Notes under the pieces: generated by a model
What the model saw: the letters and a program-made list of their open reading frames with translations, nothing else
What the model was told of the DNA's origin: nothing
Database searches by the model: none
Origin: Hypomyces perniciosus
Taxonomy: Eukaryota > Ascomycota > Sordariomycetes > Hypocreales > Hypocreaceae
Assembly (NCBI GenBank): GCA_008477525.1
Contig: SPDT01000006.1
Location: 771,501 to 835,500, forward strand
Direction of reading: 5' to 3'
DNA: 64,000 nt
Translations under genes and position numbers: made by a program
Shown: positions 1 to 9,644 of the stretch, in pieces
Layout: the number at the start of each line of letters is the position of its first letter
How positions within the stretch are numbered: position 1 is the stretch's first letter

Positions 1-559
1 GAGGAAGTCGGCGATTGTCTGCAAAGGGTGGAAATCATCTGAGAGAGCATTGATAACCGGCACGCTCGAATGCTGCGCGAGGGTAGCTACATCGGAGTGA
101 GGCCCGACACGAGCCACCATGCAAGAAGTCATCGATGAGATGACAACTGAGGTATCATACAGCGACTCATTAACCTGCTCAAGACATTAGTCACAACCAC
201 CAAACACGAGAATCGAGTAGGGCACAGACACCAAGCTGAATGTCATCCTTGCCCAAAAACATGGGGTGACCACCAAGCATAGTCACTGCAGCCTCGGTCG
301 AAACACGGGTTCGTGTGCTTCGCTTGCTGAACATCATGGCGACGGTCTGGCCAGTAAGACCCGAGCTCAGCGACTTCGGCGCCTGACCAGACTTGACGGC
401 CTGCTTCCGGGACGCAGCATTGCGAACCAAGGTAGAGAATTCCGTCGGTGTTAGATCACTGATGGACATCAAATGCCTTGGCCCTGAGGCCTGTGAGTAA
501 GCTCGTTTTTGGAGGCCATTGGAGGCGTTCCGAACGGCTCGAAAAGCTGCTGTCCGCAT
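1..559 (-). CDS. argB: Ornithine carbamoyltransferase, mitochondrial (5' part, truncated by window edge)
   Basis: Catalyses carbamoyl phosphate + ornithine to citrulline in arginine synthesis, in the mitochondrial matrix. Exon 1 is 559..230 (110 codons); a 55-bp intron 229..175 has a GACTAAT branch site and a GCAG acceptor; exon 2 runs from 174 off the left edge. The N-terminus is rich in Arg/Ala/Ser without acids, as expected of a transit peptide. The carbamoyl-phosphate-binding STRTR motif is at residues 81-85, and exon 2 reads NESLYDTS, then a VARVG segment and DDFHPLQ, all in family order. The frame crosses the intron as QLG|VNES. Only roughly the first half of the enzyme is in the window, so the ornithine-binding SMG loop and catalytic Cys cannot be checked. 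Family assignment is secure; the symbol follows Aspergillus usage. Confidence 0.95.
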
Positions 560-1177
560 GGTTATCAGCAGCGGTCAACCAGAATCTAGTGCCGAATCAG
601 TGTCATGATAAGAACAAAAACTGTGGGAAGTATAGTTACCAATTGAGCTGTCAAATTAGTCCTTAAGGAACAATAAGCTGAACCTCGATGAAAGGGAGCA
701 ACGTGAGTGTGGGAAGAAGGAAATAAGCTGGAACGTAAGATTTCTGATATGCCGCGTAAAGAGTCATTCATCTGACGTTGAGAAGCAGGTTGAGAGAGTG
801 GGGCAGATATAACCCCAACCCTGAACACACTCAGGACCAAGCCCCAAAAGACCCGAGGCGTTGTCCAAGAGGTCTTAGTATCTATTCATCATGGGAGGCA
901 GAATGTTGGTATGTATGTTTACTCATAGTATATTTGGTTGGCCCGTGGAAATTTAATAATCGAAGGGTTGAAAAATACTGGGCGTGATCAGATGCAACAC
1001 TCATGCCAAATTGCTAAAAGATGATGATGAAAAGTACTTCGTAGATTGAGAATATACACCAGCAAGTCAAACCTTAAACTATATACAGTGATAAATTGCA
1101 TGGTTATTCACGGTTAAAAGCATCTATCGTGTGCTCAATGTGATCATGCTTCGGCCATCGAATGAATGCATTGACAT
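560..1177. other. Intergenic, argB 5' flank and PL20 3' flank
   Basis: No gene is supported here. The stretch holds the argB promoter/leader (first few hundred bases) and the 3' end of the glucuronan lyase gene. One copy of the dispersed 9-mer TACTTCGTA lies at 1035-1043. Short open frames lack homology or codon structure that I recognise. Confidence 0.5.
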
Positions 1178-1954
1178 TTAGCTCTGGTCAGGGTCGACGT
1201 CCCTGAACTCAGTGCCGATGGCGATCTCATCGAACCAAATTTGTCTAAAGCCCTGGTTGCCGACCATATGGCCGTCGTCGTACCAGCTGTTTGCATACAG
1301 ACCGACGCGGAATTGGAAGACAGTGTCATCGTTAACCGTCGTGGCAACGTCGAATCTCTCAGCGACTTTCTGGCCGTTGAACCAGACCTTGAAAAAGCCA
1401 GTGTTGTCGGAGGCCCATTTGACCTGGAGGATGACCTTGTGCCACTGACCAGCACTGACAGTGGCAAGGTTCCACAGGGTATTGATACTGCGGCCACAGT
1501 TAGGCTGGCGATACTGGCCGCTGACAATTCGGGTATTGAGCTGGTTGCCCCCGATCCAGACCATGGTTGAGGGCATCCAGTCATCACCACCGCAACCAGC
1601 ACCGGGGCGGTTGGCAATGAATTGGGCAATATTGTAGGACTGAGGCTGGAACTGCCAGTCCGCCGACAGACGGAACATGAAGCCGTAGAAGAAAGTCTCG
1701 CCGCGTCTGTAGCCACGGTTGCGGTCGACCTCCGAGTGGTAGCGGCCCCTGTAGCCGGGAGTGTAGGTCTGGGTCATCTTGAGGGAGGTGCCGCCTTTGT
1801 AGGCAACATTGGTGACCTCCTCGACGGTGCCTTGGTTTTCGCGGCGGACATAGTCCCAACCGTTCAGGCGGCCGTCGTTGTAGAAGGTTCGAGCAGCATC
1901 CGCTGCCGGCAGGATCGCCAGGGCGGCAGCGAGGAAGGACTTGATGGCAACCAT
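1178..1954 (-). CDS. Secreted glucuronan lyase-like polysaccharide lyase (PL20)
   Basis: A single-exon gene of 258 aa. The first ~20 residues (MVAIKSFLAAALAILPAADA) form a classical signal peptide with an A-x-A cleavage context, so the mature protein begins about ARTFYNDGRL. The body is a beta-jelly-roll type sequence with the RTFYNDGRL start, TQTYTPGYRGRYHSEVD, a GCGGDDWMPS segment and the closing FRQIWFDEIAIGTE strand, which I recognise from fungal PL20 glucuronan lyases, endo-acting enzymes that cleave beta-1,4-polyglucuronate. Length matches the family (about 240-260 aa). A TATAAAA box lies 73 bp upstream of the ATG. No introns. Role inferred: extracellular degradation of polyglucuronate. 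Substrate specificity is by family only and is not proved. Confidence 0.85.
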   Translation of the reverse strand: MVAIKSFLAAALAILPAADAARTFYNDGRLNGWDYVRRENQGTVEEVTNVAYKGGTSLKMTQTYTPGYRGRYHSEVDRNRGYRRGETFFYGFMFRLSADWQFQPQSYNIAQFIANRPGAGCGGDDWMPSTMVWIGGNQLNTRIVSGQYRQPNCGRSINTLWNLATVSAGQWHKVILQVKWASDNTGFFKVWFNGQKVAERFDVATTVNDDTVFQFRVGLYANSWYDDGHMVGNQGFRQIWFDEIAIGTEFRDVDPDQS

Positions 1955-2956
1955 TATGAATGAATTGTTGACTTAGTGCGAGCTTGTTAGCCTAGGAGGA
2001 CATTGTCTTCGAGAAGAGACTGGGGGTTTTATACCTGCCTTCAACGGCCAAAAGGCCTGGGGCAAGGAGAATAATCAACGGGAGGAAGCGTGATGAGAAA
2101 TCAACGAACTCACATGCCTCACCTACTCATACATCATCTTCCCCATACTAGGGTTGCATCAAACAAGCCACCTCCAGACTTGTCGGTTTGATCTCGGAGG
2201 AATCCTCAGTCCAGTGCAAGTTGCCAAGTCATCCCAAGGATCTGATACCCCAGGCCTCTCGAATAAAGTGTTGTCGATCCTCAAATACTAATACACTCCG
2301 AGCCATGACTGGCGGATTAATTATTACCGTAGTCAGAAACTGTCCCAGTAACCCGTTTTGAATGACAATGAACTCCATGTGCTCCATACTTTAATGGGAA
2401 AGTCGGGTATAACGCCGTAGAATCAAACGGCACTTGGAGGGTGGGGAAAGGGATACAATATGTCCTATCCACACGTCTTGTCTAACGTCTCTCAAGCTTG
2501 CTGTGTATGAAACAAGCTCGGAAGTTTTCTTGCACGTTTATAGTAAGGCCGCCGTTTGCTATTCGTCGGGTCTCCATCACTAATTCCGAATGGGTTTCAC
2601 AACTGATGAGCAAGGACCAGAGGTTCGAGGGTCTCCGTAGATGCGAATAAGTAGGACTTCATGGACCGCTGAGGGTGTACAGACATGTGAAAGATACATG
2701 AGGCGGCCTACTCGAGTGTTAATGACTACCCCAGAGTTGGCCAACATGTTTAAACTTTTCAGCTTACGTAGCAAAACTGCTAGTGCCTAACCATGAGGGC
2801 TATTGAGCTAGAAGAGGAAGTTGAGGAAGCTCTTGGCATGGACGTATTTATGAGGATATCTGCCTAGGGAACAAGAGCTAAACTTAGTTAATTTGGGGCC
2901 CGTCCGCTAATGATTCCTCAGATTCCTTAATAGGTAAGGGGCCGTTAAGAGATGGT
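1955..2956. other. Intergenic, PL20 promoter region up to the transposon
   Basis: Apart from the TATA box I see no gene. Composition is ordinary until about 2860, where it becomes AT-rich approaching the repeat block. A 64-codon open frame at 2580-2774 has no recognisable features and is not called. Confidence 0.5.
2027..2033 (-). promoter_or_regulatory. TATA box of the PL20 gene
   Basis: On the minus strand the sequence reads TATAAAA, 73 bp upstream of the lyase ATG at 1954, a normal spacing for a fungal TATA-driven, inducible secreted-enzyme gene. Confidence 0.6.
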
Positions 2957-2965
2957 CGTTACTCT
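2957..2965. repeat. Left putative target-site duplication of the TIR transposon
   Basis: CGTTACTCT, matching CGTTACTAC at 5777-5785 in 7 of 9 positions, immediately outside the left TIR tip. Confidence 0.45.
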
Positions 2966-3155
2966 GAGTACGTAAACATCCACAGACACATCGCAAACAT
3001 CCACTAACACTATTCCAGATTTGGTTAGTAGTCTATACACTAAATTTCCCTGTGACTTTTACTTAAGCGATTTCTTCCGATATCCGCCACAATTCTATAG
3101 CCACACTATAAATGCAATAGCCTTATTATATAACTAATAAATTACTAAGCGCTGA
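2966..3155. repeat. Left terminal inverted repeat of the TIR transposon
   Basis: Aligns to the reverse complement of 5606-5776. In the best-conserved ~125 bp all differences are transitions. The homology stops inward at about GCGCTGAC (3150-3155). Confidence 0.75.
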
Positions 3156-3239
3156 CTTATAAAGATTCTCTTTAACTAGTTAGAAATATAGCAGCGGCTG
3201 CTGCGGCAGCGGATAATAATATATAAAATTTGGATATAA

Positions 3240-3501
3240 TGTCAGAGACCCTCTTTGGGGCAGACGGATCGGGCGAGGGGCTGCGACCCTAGGGAAGAGT
3301 AGAGGAGGTTGAAGAGCAATTACTTAAAGGAGAAATAGGTGCTAATAAGCAGGTAATAAGCCAGAAACCAATAGTTAAGTGTAGCAGCAGTAGTTTACTG
3401 GTCTCTGAAGTTCTATATCTTCAGGGACCACAGTTACTCTTATATATGCATTCTGGCCTATATAATATCATAAGAGCCCCGGAGCTTCCGGTCTCCTAAT
3501 A
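3240..3501 (-). mobile_element. Solo LTR, copy A (262 bp, reverse orientation)
   Basis: Begins TGTCAGAGACCC and ends GGTCTCCTAATA, where the last six bases look like a RIP-altered CTGACA. It is an inverted copy of 4500-4761, exactly the same length, with about 20 transitions, no transversions and no indels. The first ~55 bp are GC-rich and identical between copies. Flanking 5-mers (TATAA, TAATT) do not match, so no target-site duplication can be shown for this copy. Confidence 0.75.
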
Positions 3502-3783
3502 TAATTACTGCTTAAGCGTTTGCCTAGGTATCGGCATTAAAGGCACCGCTAACTATTTTATATTTATCTAATAACTTAGGCTATTTTTTCTTAATATTTA
3601 AGGTTATGTGTTTTAAAATATACTATAAGTAAATTTACTGTAAAATATTTTTAAAGACTTATAATGCAGTATTTTTAAAGATAAAATAAAAATCAGAGAT
3701 AATAATATATAATATATTAATCTATACTTTATTAGTAATAATATATAACTAACTAAATAGCTATATAAATACAGCTTTATTTT

Positions 3784-4051
3784 TGTGATAGGCGTGGTCT
3801 ATTATAGTAGCTAATAATAGGGCGCCGTAGAATTGTCTATTTAAAGCTAAGGAGCGAGAGAATAGAAAGGGGAGCTATCCAGCTATATATATCGATCTGT
3901 AGGGTAGTGGTATATGTGCGCGTAGGCCTAGGGCTTGTGCGCGGTGCCCGATATATATATATCTGCATTGGCTGGTCCGGGAGATGTAGGGAATTGTGGT
4001 GCCGGGCTCGGCATAGCCGAGGTCCTTCCTAATTGGGTCTAACCCATAACA
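3784..4051 (-). mobile_element. Solo LTR of a second family (268 bp) with ATTTT target-site duplication
   Basis: A GC-richer islet inside AT-rich DNA. On the minus strand it starts TGTTATGGGTTAGACCC and ends CCTATCACA, the TG...CA termini of LTRs. It is bounded by identical 5-bp direct repeats ATTTT at 3779-3783 and 4052-4056. Islet ends, TG/CA termini and duplication coincide, which makes this a convincing solo LTR. Orientation is chosen from the TGTTATGGG start typical of fungal LTRs and is less certain. Confidence 0.7.
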
Positions 4052-4412
4052 ATTTTTTTATATAGTAAAATTAAAGGCAGTATTAAAAGTAGTATATAAA
4101 GGTATAATACTAGTAACTTGCAATAATAGTATATTAAATCAATTAACTTTATATATATTATTAAAGAAAAGAACTTTTAGGCTGTATTTCTAGTCTTTAA
4201 TACAGTATTAATATACTTAAAAATCCTTTATAATTTCCTATTTAGCCTATAATTAAAGGTATAGTAAAAAATTTAATTATTGCATTTAAGTGCATTTAAT
4301 AGCGTTTAAGTTAATAACTACGCTTTATATTTTATATACTATAGCCTTTATTAAATAGTTTAAATATTAGTTTTTATAATGTATAATAAAGGATATTCTT
4401 TACTTATTTAAG

Positions 4413-4891
4413 TGTTATAGGCAGGCCATATCTCCCGGAATTACAACTATACTGAATCCGGAAATACGATTAATATTAGACCGCTTGCCTAATTAGGAAT
4501 GTCAGGAGACCGGAAGCTCCGGAGCTCTCGTGATATCATATAGGCCGGAATGTATATATAAGAGCAACTATAGTCCTTGAAGATATAGAACTTCAGAGAC
4601 CAGTAAACTACTGCTGCTACACCTAACTACTAGTTTTTGGCTTATTACCTGCTTATTAGCACCTATTTCTCCTCTAAGTGATTGCTCTTTAACCTCCTCT
4701 ACTTTTCCCTAGGGTCGCAGCCCCTCGCCCGATCCGTCTGCCCCAAAGAGGGTCTCTGACAAGGAAACCACCTCGGCCACAACCCTATACGCACAACTAT
4801 ATAATGTATATGTAGCTAGTATAGAGCTTCCTGATAGACAATACAGAGGTACCCTAACTGCGTGCTTTCCAGTTAGGCTATACCCGTTACA
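4413..4891. mobile_element. Solo LTR of a third family, split by nested LTR, with TTAAG duplication
   Basis: Starts TGTTATAGGCAGG and ends ACCCGTTACA, flanked by identical 5-mers TTAAG at 4408-4412 and 4892-4896. Its sequence is interrupted by solo LTR copy B (4500-4761) and that insertion's AGGAA duplication. Removing these leaves about 212 bp (4413-4499 plus 4767-4891). Two nested sets of matching target-site duplications support the reading. Confidence 0.65.
4500..4761 (+). mobile_element. Solo LTR, copy B (262 bp), nested, with AGGAA target-site duplication
   Basis: Starts TGTCAGGAGACC and ends GGTCTCTGACA, flanked by AGGAA at 4495-4499 and 4762-4766. A TATATATAAG box lies about 50 bp in, as in an LTR U3 region. 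It is the inverted counterpart of 3240-3501. The TG...CA termini, 5-bp duplication and TATA box argue for a solo LTR rather than a MITE. Confidence 0.8.
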
Positions 4892-5605
4892 TTAAGTGGC
4901 AATATCTTTTATAGTTATTTTAGGAAACTTAAAGCAATCCTCAATTAAATTATTAAGGCGATAAATACTAAATTAGCGATAATTATATAATTAAATAGGG
5001 GTAGATTTTAAGGGTTCTAAAACAGGATTATAACTATATATATTTACTACTATATTGAAATAATAGTAAAAAAGTTAATAATTAAATTAGATAATAAAGG
5101 AAAATAGGCATTCTGACTTAACTATTAAAGTTTAATAAATACCGGCATTATGCCTTTAAGTGCAGTAATTACCACTTGAATAATAATTAATATTAATGCA
5201 ATTAATAATATGCGTTTAGCAGTCTTTATTTATATACATTTTCGCGATTGGAAATCTATAATTAATTTAGTAATCTTTTAATGCATTAAAAGCTTCTTCT
5301 AATATCTTGAAATTAATACAAAAGAGAAAAAGCAGCCTAATAAATATCTTTATAATAGAAATAATAATAGAATAGTAAATAGTAAATGTATAAAGGTATA
5401 AAGTGCGATATACAGTATTATAGTATATATTATTGATAATATTAAAGATATATAGTTAAAGCTAAAAGGGCTATAATAAAAGGCATTAAAGTTATAGGAA
5501 TTTCTTTAGCTACGCTAGCTAAAGTTCATTTTAATAGGAATAATAATAGTCTAACCAGCAAATCTTTAATGGATTATTAATAGAGTGTTAATATAGGCAG
5601 GGAGG

Positions 5606-5776
5606 TGTTGGCGCTTAGTAATTTATTAGTTATATGATAAGGCTATTGCATTTATAGTATAGCTATAGAATTGTGGCGGATATTGGAAGAAATCGCTCAA
5701 GTAAAAGTCACGGGGAAATTTAGTGTGTAGACTATTAACTAAATTTAGAATAGTATCTGTGGATATTTGCGTACTC
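5606..5776. repeat. Right terminal inverted repeat of the TIR transposon
   Basis: Inverted counterpart of 2966-3155; the outer tip reads CGTACTC and is followed by CGTTACTAC, the putative target duplication. A 66-codon minus-strand frame starting in the flank overlaps it and is not a gene. Confidence 0.75.
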
Positions 5777-6370
5777 CGTTACTACGAACGGCACGAAGTA
5801 GATCATGTGGGAAAGTGTCAGTCTTGACTCTTGAGCCGTCAATGTGAAACAGCGTTGCGTGTGATATGGGGTGGTGGACAAGGTGGAGAGGACCCTGACC
5901 ACAGCCACACTCTGGCTGTGGCGTAGACCCGGCATTACTCAGCGCGTTGACAAATTGGCTGAGGAGTGACCACTAATCAGCCGTGTTAAAGAGCCAATAG
6001 AATAGCCAGGTACGGACTAGCTGAGCCCGCTATCGATATGGACCTGCATCTCTAAACGCCATATCGGAGCTCCACAAGTGACGACAACGACATTCAATCC
6101 CAACATCCAACATCGCCCTCGGGCATCCCTACGTCTTCCCATATCCATCTGAAGCTGCTTATCGCAGTGATCAATTTTGCGTTGTTGTATAAACACTCAC
6201 TCGATACTGCCAACACAAAACAACATCCCTGGCGACTCGGGTCTCAACTCTACTCTCGTCTTGCCAAGGGAACTGCCCGCGGCCTGACTGATCGCAACCC
6301 AACCCAACAAGGCCTTGTGCCGTGCTACTTCCTTCGACCGCAGCTGGATTAGGTCCTCCATACTACCATA
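5777..6370. other. Intergenic, TAG1-like gene promoter and leader
   Basis: Ordinary-composition DNA returns sharply after the transposon. No gene supported; the region supplies the promoter and 5' leader of the downstream DUF3712 gene. A pyrimidine-rich CATCC-type stretch at about 6090-6150 is compatible with a transcription start region. Confidence 0.45.
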
Positions 6371-9119
6371 ATGGCAGACTCTGAAAGATCGCCTCTGCTC
6401 TCGTCCGAGAATGGATCTGGTTCGGCTACCGAGTCGTCGCCTTTGCTCTCCGACAGCCAACATCTCAACGGCCGCGGCAACAAGACTGACGATTCGAAGA
6501 ACCGTCGCCACAAGGCGGCTCGCGGCTGCCGATGGCCATCAATCATAGCTATGGTAGTCCTGGCCGCTCTTGTCATCGCGGTTATGGTCTTGGGCTTCCT
6601 TGTCCCTCCTTCTGTTAAGCAATACGCCGAAAATGCAGCGGTTCTGGAGCCTACCGGATTGTCCCTCGAGTCCCTGACACCTGATGGGGTTCGGGCACGA
6701 ATCCAAGCCAACTTCCGACTAGATGGCTCACGGGTCACTGACGATACAGCGCGACGTCTTGGCAGGTTTGCCACGAGCATCGTACGAAAGCTCGATACTG
6801 AGGAGACAAAGGTTCGCGTGCATCTGCCTTACTACGATAACGCCCTCCTTGGGACTGCCGTCGTACCGCCATTGTCCATCAGTCTCGTTGATGGACATAC
6901 TACGGCAATGGACTTTGTCGCCGATCTCAGTCCAGGAGATGCAGAGGTTATGCGAAAAATCGTCAACGACTGGCTAGACGGCAAGCTTGAGCAGCTCAAA
7001 GTGACTGGGTCGGCCACAATTGCAGTCAAGTCAGGCATCTTACCCTTGGGATCACACAACGTGGTTGAGTCCATGGTCTTTGAAGGTCAATCTCTCTACC
7101 GTTCCTTCGCTTCCTTATACTTTGGAGAAAAAGCCATAATACAACAACGTTGACTACATTTTTGACCCAGTTTGCTAATTCCAAGTGCAGCCCAAGAGAT
7201 CCCTTCCATTCCCGAGTATAACATAGACCGCCTCAACATTCGCGATGTTCCTGCCGGTGACGGCGGCCGCATGGCCGTTGGGGCAGATGCCTCTATCACC
7301 GTGCTCAATGATCACCCAATAGGCCTCGCTGTTCCATCCCTTGGATTTGACATCCTAGTTCCCAATTGTGACCCATCTGAAGCCTACATCATGGTTGCCA
7401 CTGCTGTCACAAACCCCATCGATGTACAGCCACACGCCAACGTCACAGTTAACGCCACCGGCCTCATACGCGATATACCGAAATCACTCACACGGGCTTG
7501 TCCTTTAACCAAGCTGTCGCCCCTCGACAATTTCATGAAGCAGTACCTACACGGCGAGGATGCACAGATCTTTGTCCGAGGACAGAAGTCGACGAGTTCT
7601 GACGTTCCCGATTGGGTCGGGTCCCTTCTCAGCAGTATCACTGTCCCCTTAGAATTTCCAGGACAATCGTTGGATGACGCCATCCGGAACCTCTCCGTTG
7701 CAAATGTCGACTTCAAACTCCCAAGTCCTTTTGCCGATCCCAACGATCCCAACGGCAAACCTCGTGTGTCGGGGACAATCCAAGTTCTAGCAGCTCTTCC
7801 AGCTGAATTGAATGTCGACATCGGCGTTGATAGCCTCCGAGCCGACGGTGATGTTATCTACCAAGGCAAAAAATTCGGTGAATTGAACGTGCGCCAATGG
7901 CAAAAGGCCGAATCTACCAAAATCGTCGACTCGGGAGATGAAAAGCTACTCAAAATTACATCAAGGATCGTCAATGTCCCTCTTGACATCACAGACAGCG
8001 ATGTTTTCGGTGACGTGATGGAGCAGCTACTGCTTGGCGACGACGATCTCGTTCTTGATATCAAGTCCCTAGTCGACGTCAAAGTCTCGACGGTGCTTGG
8101 AAATCTGGTTCTAAGAGGGGTCCCGGCGAAGGGCAAGATTCCAGTAAAACGTCCGTCTTCGCCTTGGTAGTCTCTTTTTCTATGTGTCTCACTTACTTGT
8201 GATGGTGACATCATACGTCTACTTTTCTAAAGTACGATTATGATTTGCCTCACAGGTTACGAAAGGGAGGCTCGCTGACGATTGATTAGAGCTTCCTGGC
8301 CAATCCTTTAAAGAATTAGAACCTCACGTTGGGGACATTCTCATTCTCAATACTTCGGAGACTGCTGTTCATATGCGGGCATCAGTTAATCTTTCGAACC
8401 CCACACCTTATACGGCTTTCATTCCTTACGCCAACGTTCATGTTTTTGAACAGGGCCACTTAATTGGGGAGGTCACTGTGAAGGATTTAGACTTTAGACT
8501 TGGAAACAACACCAATTTGGTAGTTTTGGCGACCTGGGATCCTATGTCTCTTGGAGGAGAGGAGAGTCACAAGGTTGCTAGACGGCTGTTGTCCGATTAT
8601 CTGTCGGGCAAGAATACGACATTGACAATTAAGACTCATCACGGCAGCATTCCGACAGTGCCCAGCATCGGCGAAGCGCTTTCGAAGATGAATATCACAC
8701 TATCAACACCTCGGGTTAAACTCCCAGGGGATGCAAAGGGGGATAAAGAGGGTCGGAGCTATGTGAGAGATGCTATTTTTCATTTCTTCTCCTCTTCTGC
8801 AACATTCGATCTCGCCTCACCACTTGGACATAATATTATACATATCGAGCACATAAACGCCACGGCATTCTACAACCACACAGAGCCTGTCGGCTACATC
8901 ATCACCGAGGAGCCATTTGATGCACCACCGGGTGTATCGCGCACCCCGAAACTTCCTGTGATGTGGTCACCGGATAGTATCGGGTTCGACAAGCTGAGAG
9001 AGGCTCTGGGTGGGGATTTGAAGTTGGATGCCAAGGCAGAAGCAACATTAAGAATTGGGAATTGGATAGAAACTATTCATTACGAGGGCAGGGGCCTTGG
9101 AGCAAGGGTCAGGTTATAG
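6371..9119 (+). CDS. TAG1: Vacuolar membrane DUF3712 protein, Tag1-like
   Basis: Proposed exons 6371-7085, 7191-8150 and 8290-9119, giving 834 aa. The N-terminus has two acidic dileucine-type signals (ERSPLL at 5-10, SSPLL at 22-26), a basic stretch, one transmembrane segment at about 57-78, then a long lumenal region with three DUF3712/LEA-2-like beta repeats and several N-x-S/T sites. This is the layout of yeast Tag1 (YLR173W), a vacuolar membrane protein linked to termination of autophagy. Intron 1 (105 bp, GTCAAT donor, GCTAATT branch, GTGCAG acceptor) is moderately supported. For intron 2 a GTAAAA donor at 8144 with acceptor shifted to 8291 also keeps frame, so a few residues near IPVK are uncertain. 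The yeast function is transferred by family only. Confidence 0.8.
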
Positions 9120-9644
9120 ATTGTCAGTTACAAGGTTTTGGTTTCGGTGTTGGGTTACGGGGTTTTAGCGTTATTTCCTAGGTATGGGATTTATTTGATG
9201 AACATTGGTTTAGGTTTTTCTACACGGATTATAACTACAGTATGATACAAGCAGGTTGTCTATCGTTGAAAACCATAGCAAGACCGTGAGATGTGTGATC
9301 CCATGCTTTACATGGACAGGATGAACGACTACGGACATCTTAATGAGGTCACTGGATAGTTGTAAATCACGAATCATGAGGCTCCACCGCCTACAGAAGC
9401 CTTGGAAAGGGCAAGTCATCTCGGCCAGAGGGGGCGGTCGAGGACATAACTTTATGTCCTCCTTAGTATTATGGTTGGGACAGAAAGGAAGGTCGCGACA
9501 AACCTGGGTATCTAGCTCAAGGTCGTACTGGACGTGTCAGCAAAAGAATGAGCATTAATGACAAAACTAATGTGATAGAGGGAAATGCACCTTTGAACTC
9601 CCAATAGCCAATACAAATAGTACGTCGTTTTCTTCAACTCTTTT
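9120..9644. other. Convergent intergenic region, TAG1-like / SNU66
   Basis: Shared 3' flank of two convergent genes. No gene or repeat seen. Confidence 0.5.

Larger units (their letters stand above)
2966..5776. mobile_element. RIP-degraded TIR DNA transposon (MULE-like) carrying nested LTR insertions
   Basis: The two ends are inverted copies: left TIR about 2966-3155, right TIR about 5606-5776. The best-aligned ~125 bp (3031-3155 against the complement of 5606-5730) differ at about nine positions, all transitions; the left arm also has a ~20 bp internal duplication (GCAAACATCC repeated). Outer tips read GAGTACG. Flanks read CGTTACTCT (2957-2965) and CGTTACTAC (5777-5785), 7 of 9 identical, which fits the 9-bp target duplication of Mutator-like elements. 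The interior is very AT/TpA-rich with no coding potential left, as expected after RIP. Removing the nested LTRs leaves about 1.8 kb. The presence of a TIR element is clear; superfamily is inference from TIR length and TSD size. Confidence 0.75.

Noticed and set aside
3240..4761. Single foldback element or MITE with 262-bp inverted repeats
   Set aside because: Each 262-bp unit has its own TG...CA ends, and the right unit has its own AGGAA target duplication and a TATA box, so two separate solo LTRs explain it better.
5735..5935. 66-codon minus-strand frame at the right edge of the repeat block
   Set aside because: Overlaps the right TIR and its flank; no homology, no promoter, no splice partner.
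8151..8289. Extra coding exon or recursive splice site in TAG1-like intron 2 (CACAG followed by GTTACG near 8255)
   Set aside because: The sequence after the internal acceptor hits stops in all useful frames; a single intron is the simpler reading.
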